From NCBI GenBank assembly GCA_964563435.1, contig CAZLXI010000008.1, positions 62,001 to 126,000 of the forward strand: a stretch of 64,000 nt of DNA, given 5' to 3'. The position numbers and the translations under genes are program-made. Source of the stretch: Leadbetterella sp964563435. Its GTDB lineage: Bacteria > Bacteroidota > Bacteroidia > Cytophagales > Spirosomataceae. Below the pieces are notes generated by a model. The model was not told the DNA's origin, did not search any database, and saw nothing but the letters and a program-made list of their open reading frames with translations. Positions 58,528 through 64,000 of the stretch are shown piece by piece (within the stretch, counting starts at the first letter, position 1; each line of letters begins with the position of its first letter).

Positions 58528-59775
58528 ATGGAATTATACTATTCCTTTTCGATCCTTATTGTTCTTGCTTCTTTTTTCGCCTACCTGAATTTACGTTTTT
58601 TAAAGTTGCCCTCGGCGATCGGGATCATGGTGATCGCTATGTTTTCTTCTATTTTCCTGGTCATTTTTGGTAAGTTTTTCCCGGAAACCCTGACCGAATT
58701 CTCCCAGCTTCTGACGGGAGTAGACTTTACGGAGGTACTCATGGGCGCTATGCTGAATTTCCTGCTTTTTGCAGGAGCGGTCCACATCAATATCGGTGAC
58801 CTCCGGGAGCAGAAGCTGCCCGTGATGTTGTTTTCTACGGTCAGTGTGATCATTTCTACCTTTGCGGTAGGATTGATCCTGTATTATGTGCTCCCGGTTC
58901 TGGGTTTTGAAATGCCGTTATTGTATTGCCTTCTGTTCGGAGCGCTGATATCACCCACTGATCCGGTGGCTGTACTCAGCATTTTAAAGAATGCGAAAGT
59001 GCCGAAATCACTGGAAACCAAAGTGGCGGGAGAATCGCTCTTTAATGACGGGGTGGCGGTAGTGGTATTTGCGGTGATCCTCAAGCTGGCTTCAGGCGAT
59101 TCTTTTGACATTACTTTCGGGAATATTTCCTGGTTGTTGCTGAAGGAGGCCGGCGGTGGTTTCCTGCTGGGGGCCTTATTGGGCTTTTCGGCTTCGAAAG
59201 CTATTAAAAGCGTTAACGACTACATCGTTTCGGTGCTTATCACCCTGTCTGTGGTGATGGGAGGCTACCTGATCGCGCATGCCATGCACATTTCCGGGCC
59301 GCTGACCATGGTGGCTGCCGGGATCATCATAGGCAATTATGGTAAGCGTACGGCGATGTCGGATGAGACCAAAGACTACCTTAATAAGTTCTGGGAGCTG
59401 ATCGATGAGATTATGAACGCCGTTCTTTTCCTGTTCATAGGCTTTGAATTGCTGCTGATCCCCAATATCCTGGATTACTGGCTGGTGGGTGTAGTGGCTA
59501 TCGTAGTAGTACTGGCATCCCGTTTCCTTTCTATCTGGATCCCGACCTTCCTCATCCGTTTTAAAAGGAAGTTCTCTCCCGGAACCATCAAGATCCTCGT
59601 TTGGGGCGGATTACGCGGCGGGGTTTCCATTGCGTTGGCCTTGTCTGCCGGTGACAGCGGGTATCGCAGTCTCCTGATCGCCATCACGTATTTTGTGGTG
59701 GTCTTCTCTATCGTGGTCCAGGGACTTACGGTGGGGAAAGTGGCGGGGAGAGTGCTGGCGCAGGAGAAGAGTTAA
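58528..59775 (+). CDS. CPA1-family Na+/H+ antiporter (NhaP-like)
   Basis: 415 aa with about twelve membrane helices. Ion-binding motif around FGALISPTDPVAVLSILKNA and the NDGVAVVVFAVIL segment (SLFNDGVA, with the essential Asp) mark a cation:proton antiporter. LVWGGLRGGVSIALALS is the family's late helix. It exports Na+ or Li+/K+ against protons for pH and salt homeostasis. The stop TAA lies inside the heptad repeat at 59776-59917. Confidence 0.9.
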   Translation: MELYYSFSILIVLASFFAYLNLRFLKLPSAIGIMVIAMFSSIFLVIFGKFFPETLTEFSQLLTGVDFTEVLMGAMLNFLLFAGAVHINIGDLREQKLPVMLFSTVSVIISTFAVGLILYYVLPVLGFEMPLLYCLLFGALISPTDPVAVLSILKNAKVPKSLETKVAGESLFNDGVAVVVFAVILKLASGDSFDITFGNISWLLLKEAGGGFLLGALLGFSASKAIKSVNDYIVSVLITLSVVMGGYLIAHAMHISGPLTMVAAGIIIGNYGKRTAMSDETKDYLNKFWELIDEIMNAVLFLFIGFELLLIPNILDYWLVGVVAIVVVLASRFLSIWIPTFLIRFKRKFSPGTIKILVWGGLRGGVSIALALSAGDSGYRSLLIAITYFVVVFSIVVQGLTVGKVAGRVLAQEKS

Positions 59776-59917
59776 CAGCTAACAGTGAACAGTTATGGAA
59801 TAGTCTTTTAGGGAAAAGTTAAAAACTAAAAGTGAAAAGTTGCGGTACATTCTTTTATATAAAATACTAATGTACCGCAACTTTTCACTTTTCACCGCTG
59901 CGGCGGACCGTGTTTAG
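59776..59917. repeat. AT-rich heptad inverted repeat that enters the neighbouring gene
   Basis: Convergent-junction element with a near-perfect hairpin: GTTGCGGTACATT (59843-59855) and AATGTACCGCAAC (59870-59882) enclosing CTTTTATATAAAATACT. Outer heptads include AACAGTG and AGTGAAA on the left and AACTTTT/CACTTTT on the right. The GC-rich cassette CCGCTGCGGCGGACCG at 59895-59910 is read as the C-terminal codons of the NmrA-like gene, so the repeat overlaps coding sequence. Confidence 0.72.
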
Positions 59918-60788
59918 TTTCCTTTATGTAATCAACAAACGTGACTCCGGGTTTACCCAGGTCCTGCCATGTTTTTTCCGCTTCGAATTTTTCGGGGTAA
60001 TTGTTGAGGGCGGTGACGATTTTTGCGCCGTAGTTGAGTTTATTGCTGAATTTTCCGAAGAAATAGAAGAGGCTTAATGGCATTTTCAGAATACTTAGCT
60101 TTTTGGCGGTGTAGTTTTCAGCATAGATTTTTGCCGCTTCATCTGCGGTGTATCCATCCAGACCCTGTATCGCGTATTCATGGTTGCCGTTGTTTTGCTG
60201 AAATGCTTTTACCACCTGCCTGCCGTAGTCGCTTCCGGCAATGAAGAACATTTTGTGATTCGACCTGCCGGCAAGCAATATTTTATTGCCCTGTACGTAA
60301 GCGCCCCTGTCAAAGTTTTCCATGAAAGTGGAAGGGTAGAAAACCGAGTAAGCCAGTCCGCTGTTTTTAATTTTCGTAACAGCTTCGCGTTTTAGGTCGA
60401 ACGCCCACCAGTGAAAGCCGTTTACACCCTCGTATAAATGAACCAGCGAAGACAGATAACCAATTCTTTTCAGGGATGAGCTCCGAGCCACGGCAAGAAG
60501 GTTATTGAGTCCGTCTCTTTCCGGCTGAAAGTCATTTTTGCCGCTGTTTTGCTCTACCGACAGGCTGAGATAAACGGCGTCCTGTCCTGCTAATACTTCC
60601 TTAATGCTATCGATGTCTTTCAGATCACCTTTTACGAGCCGTACATCTGAGCCGAAGATCTTTCGGGCCTTTTCAGTGTCGCGTACCAGCAGACTTACGT
60701 CAAATCCCGCCCGTATAAATTCTCTGGTAACGGGTTGGCCTAACATTCCGGTGGCTCCGATGACGACGATTTTTTCTAATTTAACCAT
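59892..60788 (-). CDS. NmrA-like NAD(P)-binding protein
   Basis: 298 aa from ATG 60788 (MVKLEKIVVIGATGMLGQPV); an upstream in-frame ATG at 60860 lies within a repeat and was rejected. Rossmann loop GATGMLG at ~11-17. SLLVRDTEKARKIFGSDVRLVKGDL is typical of NmrA/HSCARG atypical SDRs, and no catalytic Tyr-Lys pair is obvious. It may sense the redox state or act as an isomerase/reductase. The final codons (KHGPPQR then TGA) come from the GC-rich cassette of the repeat at 59776-59917. Confidence 0.82.
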   Translation of the reverse strand: MVKLEKIVVIGATGMLGQPVTREFIRAGFDVSLLVRDTEKARKIFGSDVRLVKGDLKDIDSIKEVLAGQDAVYLSLSVEQNSGKNDFQPERDGLNNLLAVARSSSLKRIGYLSSLVHLYEGVNGFHWWAFDLKREAVTKIKNSGLAYSVFYPSTFMENFDRGAYVQGNKILLAGRSNHKMFFIAGSDYGRQVVKAFQQNNGNHEYAIQGLDGYTADEAAKIYAENYTAKKLSILKMPLSLFYFFGKFSNKLNYGAKIVTALNNYPEKFEAEKTWQDLGKPGVTFVDYIKETKHGPPQR

Positions 60789-60810
60789 ATGAGGCACATA
60801 AGTACATATT

Positions 60811-60967
60811 AGTGAAAAGTTAAAAACTAAAAACGGTCCGCCGCTGCGGTTGTGGAACATTCTTTTAAACGGCCGTCGCTACAATGAAAAACTAATGTAC
60901 CGAAACTGCAGCGACGGCCACTTGACTATTAGTTGTTCACTGTTACCTGTTCACTGTTAGTTGTTCC
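60811..60967. repeat. Composite heptad inverted repeat
   Basis: About 157 nt. Left: AGTGAAA, AGTTAAA and AACTAAA heptads followed by the cassette ACGGTCCGCCGCTGCGGTTG. Middle: an extra hairpin GGCCGTCGCT/AGCGACGGCC. Right: heptads TTAGTTG, TTCACTG and TTACCTG, ending at the TAG stop of the TIM-barrel gene (60968). Two repeat types are thus combined in one element. Confidence 0.7.
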
Positions 60968-62023
60968 CTATCCCAGCCCCAAGACACTCTTATTCACCTT
61001 CTCATCCGCACCGGTGGCGGCAAAATCATCAAAGGCGCGGGTAGCTACTTCAATGATGTGGCTCTCGATGAAGGGAGCACCTTCAAGGGCACCCTGCTCC
61101 GAAGACTTGATGCAGCATTCCCATTCCAGCACCGCCCAGCCGTCGTAGCCGTATTGGGTCAGCTTGGAGAAAATGGCACCGAAATCCACCTGTCCGTCTC
61201 CCAACGAGCGGAAGCGCCCGGCACGGTTGGCCCAGCCTGAAAAGCCGCTGTAAACGCCCTGTTTACCGTCAGGGTTAAACTCGGCGTCTTTTACGTGGAA
61301 GGCTTTGATCCTTTCGTGATAAAAGTCAATAAACTGCACATAGTCCAGCGCCTGAAGTACGAAATGGCTGGGGTCGTAGTTGATGTTCGCTCTCGGGTGG
61401 TTATCCACATTTTCGAGAAAACGTTCAAAGGTGGCGCCGTCGAACAGGTCCTCGCCGGGGTGCAGCTCAAAGCAGTAATCCACACCGTTTTCGTCGAAGA
61501 CGTCCAGTATAGGTTTCCATCGGTTTCCCAGCTCTTTAAAAGCGGTTTCGATCAGTCCGGCCGGCCGCTGCGGCCAGGGGTAAAGAAACGGCCAGGCCAG
61601 GGCCCCTGAGAAGCCCACGTGAGACGTGAGGCCCAGGTTTCGCGAAGCTACCGCCGCCAGCTTGACCTGCTCAATGGCCCATTCTCTCCGGGCCGGCTCA
61701 TTACCGTGCACTTCTTTAGGAGAAAAGGCATCGAATAAGGGGTTATAGATGGGGTGGGAGGCCACCAGCTGCCCCTGCAAGTGTGTAGAGAGCTCGGTGA
61801 TCTCCAGGCCTTTTTCGGCCAGCTTCCCTTTTATTTCGTCGGCATACGTCTTTGATTCCGCCGCTTTTTTTACATTAAAAATGTTCGGATCGTTGGTCGG
61901 GATCTGCAAGCCTTTGTAGCCCAAAGAGGCCATGTGAGCGGCTATCCCGTCGAGGGTGTTGAACGGCGGGGTGTCGCCCAGAAACTGGGCGAGGAATATG
62001 CCGGGGCCTTTTATTGTTTTCAT
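60968..62023 (-). CDS. Sugar phosphate isomerase/epimerase (xylose-isomerase-like TIM barrel)
   Basis: 351 aa. The AP-endonuclease-2/xylose-isomerase-like fold is recognisable: GLEITELSTHLQGQLVASHP, then AFKELGNRWKPILDVFDENGVDYCFELHPGE (metal-binding Glu), INYDPSHFVLQALD (Asp/His), KAFHVKDAEFNPDGKQGVYSG (His-Lys-Asp) and AVLEWECCIKSSEQG at the end. Members act on keto-sugars or inositols; the adjacent Gfo/Idh/MocA gene is the usual partner in sugar or inositol catabolism. It lies 81 nt downstream of the oxidoreductase gene, with repeat B2 between. Confidence 0.88.
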   Translation of the reverse strand: MKTIKGPGIFLAQFLGDTPPFNTLDGIAAHMASLGYKGLQIPTNDPNIFNVKKAAESKTYADEIKGKLAEKGLEITELSTHLQGQLVASHPIYNPLFDAFSPKEVHGNEPARREWAIEQVKLAAVASRNLGLTSHVGFSGALAWPFLYPWPQRPAGLIETAFKELGNRWKPILDVFDENGVDYCFELHPGEDLFDGATFERFLENVDNHPRANINYDPSHFVLQALDYVQFIDFYHERIKAFHVKDAEFNPDGKQGVYSGFSGWANRAGRFRSLGDGQVDFGAIFSKLTQYGYDGWAVLEWECCIKSSEQGALEGAPFIESHIIEVATRAFDDFAATGADEKVNKSVLGLG

Positions 62024-62035
62024 TGTTGGTTTTAA

Positions 62036-62104
62036 GTTTATAGTTCCGAGTACTTAGTTCCGAGTTCCGAGTACTCGGAACTAAGTACTCGGAACTCGGA
62101 ACTA
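62036..62104. repeat. Compact GAGTTCC-family heptad palindrome
   Basis: Nine 7-nt units (AGTTCCG, AGTACTT, AGTTCCG on one side; GGAACTA, AGTACTC, GGAACTC on the other) form an almost perfect palindrome. It follows directly on the TAA stop of the Gfo/Idh gene at 62105 and ends 12 nt before the TIM-barrel start. This small, clean copy shows the 7-nt period best. Confidence 0.75.
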
Positions 62105-63250
62105 TTAAACTTTTGTCCACTTCTCACTCCTGCTGCTTTCCAGGATGCTTTCAGCGATCAGCAGCTCGCGGTAGCCTTCGGCAAAGGTAGGGAATTTCGG
62201 TTCGGCCGGCTGCTTACCTTCTTCAATGGCCGCGTAAACTTCCTTAAACATCTGCTTGGAGGTATCGCCGAAACCTTCGTTGTGCCCTCCGGGATAGGTG
62301 ATCAGTGGTCTTACTTCGGCATGCACCAGTGAGGGGTCACGCATGAGCAGCTCATTGGCCGAATCTCTTTTCCCGATCCATATTTCATTCGGTGCTTCCG
62401 AATTAAAAGCAATGGTGCGGTTGGATCCGGAGATCTCCAGCTTCAACTGGTTTTTCCGCCCGGCAGATACCTGTGAAACGGTCACGGAGCCTTTGTTACC
62501 GTTGTCAAACCGGAGCAGAATGGTGGCATGGTCTTCGGTGTTGATCTCCACATCGGCGTAGTCTTCCGGAGTCAGCATTTTACCCGAATAGGTTTCTACA
62601 GGTTTAAGCGGCTTTTTCCGGATTTTGTGAATGATATTGAAATCGGCAAATACTTCGGTGATCTTCAGGCCGGAAGTGTACTCGATCATATCGATCAGGT
62701 GTGAGCCGATGTCTGCCACAGCGCGGGTATCCCCGGATTTATCAGGCTCCAGCCGCCAGCTGTAATCGGTATTATAAAACAGCCAGTCCTGGAGGTAAGA
62801 GCCGAGAATGCTGTAAATTTCGCCCAGCTCACCCTTTTCACGCATGGTTTTGATCTGTCTTACCAGCGGATAATATCTCAGGTTAAAGTGAACGGCATTG
62901 ACCAGCCCTTTTTGCGCAGCCAGCTCTACCAGCTCTTTTGCCTCGTTAACATCAGTGGCCAGGGGCTTCTCGCAGATCACATGCTTACCGGCTTCCAGAA
63001 CGGCTTTGGCCTGCCTGAAATGGAGGAAGTTGGGAGTACAGATGTGTACTGACTGAATGTCTTCCATGGCCAGGAGCTGATCAAATGTACAGGGTCTTTC
63101 AATGCCCAGTTGTGCGGCCTTTTCCGTGGCCAGTTCCAGGTTTACTTCACAAAGTGCCACCACGTCTACATTGGGTAGCCTTCTCAATGCTTCGATATGT
63201 GCAGGTCCTATAAAGCCCGTGCCTACCACACCTACTTTGATTTTAGACAT
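62105..63250 (-). CDS. Gfo/Idh/MocA-family oxidoreductase
   Basis: 381 aa NAD(P)-dependent dehydrogenase. N-terminal Rossmann domain VGVVGTGFIGPAHIEAL with a CEVNLELA-type second strand. ICEKPLATDVNEAKELV is the family's EKP motif, whose Lys is catalytic, and DIGSHLIDMIEY carries the conserved Asp/His. The C-terminal domain is standard length. The substrate is a sugar or inositol, most likely processed together with the TIM-barrel enzyme downstream. The start is ATG 63250. Confidence 0.92.
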   Translation of the reverse strand: MSKIKVGVVGTGFIGPAHIEALRRLPNVDVVALCEVNLELATEKAAQLGIERPCTFDQLLAMEDIQSVHICTPNFLHFRQAKAVLEAGKHVICEKPLATDVNEAKELVELAAQKGLVNAVHFNLRYYPLVRQIKTMREKGELGEIYSILGSYLQDWLFYNTDYSWRLEPDKSGDTRAVADIGSHLIDMIEYTSGLKITEVFADFNIIHKIRKKPLKPVETYSGKMLTPEDYADVEINTEDHATILLRFDNGNKGSVTVSQVSAGRKNQLKLEISGSNRTIAFNSEAPNEIWIGKRDSANELLMRDPSLVHAEVRPLITYPGGHNEGFGDTSKQMFKEVYAAIEEGKQPAEPKFPTFAEGYRELLIAESILESSRSEKWTKV

Positions 63251-63395
63251 ATTTTTTAAGGTTTAATTTTTAAGAGCGTATTTGAATTTTGTTAAAGAAT
63301 AAAATTTAAATATGCCCTAAGTTTAGAGGGCACAAGATAGGAAATTTTATTGGAACAAAACCGGCCCGGTATAGAAAAGACGTCCGGGTTATCCG

Positions 63396-63403
63396 TATTT
63401 TTG
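63396..63403 (+). promoter_or_regulatory. Bacteroidota -7 element for coaX
   Basis: TATTTTTG fits TAnnTTTG, 33 nt before the TTG start of coaX, in the divergent spacer with the Gfo/Idh gene. Confidence 0.4.
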
Positions 63404-63435
63404 TTCCTGAAGATATTCTTAAACATCATCGGGAT

Positions 63436-64000
63436 TTGAAATACCTGGCCATTGATATAGGAAACACTACGGTGAAAGCGGGTTTTTTTAAAGATACCCA
63501 GCTGATAACGGTAAAAAGATACCGTTCGGCTTCGGAAGTGTTGAGCGATACAGGGGCGTATTCTGAAGTGCCGGTGATCATCGCCTCCGTGGCCCACCCG
63601 GAAGAAGAGTTGAGACAGATTTTTGCGGCTTTTACCCGGAAGGTGCTGCTTAGCCCGCAAACGCCCGTGCCGTTGGAAAATGCATACGAAAGCAGGGAAA
63701 CGCTGGGTTACGACCGCCTGGCAGCGGCTGTGGGAGCCAACGCGCGCTTCCCGGACCGGAACTGCCTCATCGTGGATATCGGCACCGCGGTCAAATACGA
63801 TCTCGTGTCGGCAACGAATGCGTTTGTGGGGGGAGTAATATCGCCCGGGAGAAAAATGAGATTTAACGCTTTACATACTTTTACAAAGAAACTTCCGTTA
63901 GTAGATGCAACAGACATTCCCGCACTGGTGGGTACTAATACCGAAGCCTGCATGATAAGCGGAGTAATGAATGGTATGGTGGCCGAGCTCAACGGAATGA
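63436..64000 (+). CDS. coaX: Type III pantothenate kinase (5' part, runs off the right edge)
   Basis: 188 codons are present before the window ends. The start is TTG at 63436 (MKYLAIDIGNTTVKAGFF), since no ATG or GTG exists in frame upstream before stop codons and this gives the standard family N-terminus. DIGNTTVK is the ATP/phosphate motif; then LGYDRLAAAVGA, CLIVDIGTAVKYDLV (second phosphate motif with the conserved Asp) and FVGGVISPG. It catalyses ATP-dependent phosphorylation of pantothenate, the first step of CoA synthesis. CoaX-type enzymes use K+ as an activating ion. Confidence 0.92.
   Translation, partial: MKYLAIDIGNTTVKAGFFKDTQLITVKRYRSASEVLSDTGAYSEVPVIIASVAHPEEELRQIFAAFTRKVLLSPQTPVPLENAYESRETLGYDRLAAAVGANARFPDRNCLIVDIGTAVKYDLVSATNAFVGGVISPGRKMRFNALHTFTKKLPLVDATDIPALVGTNTEACMISGVMNGMVAELNGM

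Overview
The window comes from a Bacteroidota chromosome, most likely Cytophagales- or Chitinophagales-like. The evidence is a flexirubin/aryl-polyene pigment locus built around a tyrosine ammonia-lyase, many short lipobox lipoproteins, MbnP/MbnH and DUF3857 proteins, and a recurrent TAnnTTTG -7 promoter element, which is the Bacteroidota signature. No rRNA, tRNA or CRISPR array was seen.

Layout. 1-15129 is the pigment locus: the end of a retinol-reductase-like oxidoreductase, a C45 acyltransferase lipoprotein and an AMP-ligase on the plus strand; then PPTase, purine nucleoside phosphorylase, acyltransferase, ACP, KAS, FabG and TAL on the minus strand; then a divergent halogenase-like flavoprotein. 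The locus is interrupted at 3454-7542 by an AT-rich cargo block (ECF42-like sigma with its DGPF/YciI partner, DUF985 cupin, two VOC proteins, a DHFR remnant). 15228-27575 is mostly housekeeping: GtrA, M23 peptidase, PurS, PssA, an MBL hydrolase, a very large NtrY-like histidine kinase, the TrkH/TrkA potassium system and an overlapping HicBA toxin-antitoxin pair. 27756-34868 holds an outer-membrane barrel paired with a helix-hairpin-helix barrel protein, a DEAD-box helicase plus cold-shock protein behind a long leader, an acyl-CoA dehydrogenase and a membrane protein. 34883-39829 ends in a copper-handling neighbourhood: beta-propeller lipoprotein, Cys-motif membrane peptide, MbnP, MbnH and a His-rich DUF2911 lipoprotein. 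41248-52968 carries a NagZ-like GH3/beta-lactamase fusion, two DUF3857 proteins, a dipeptidyl peptidase IV and a CotH-family lipoprotein. 52969-54550 is a decay zone. 54564-63250 holds sugar-acid and sugar metabolism genes, a CocE/NonD hydrolase and a CPA1 antiporter, followed by coaX, which runs off the right edge.

The structure least explained by gene content is a dispersed set of intergenic inverted repeats with strict 7-nt periodicity (each heptad carries AGT or ACT at a fixed place). They sit directly on stop codons of at least nine genes. One supplies the last codons and stop of a gene. There are at least two sequence families (AT-rich AGTTAAA-type and GC-rich GAGTTCC-type), and some AT-rich members also share a GC-rich cassette and a conserved apical sequence. 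Three AT-rich tracts (3454-7542, 48480-49330, 52969-54550) contain truncated or frameshifted genes and look like sites of gene gain and decay.
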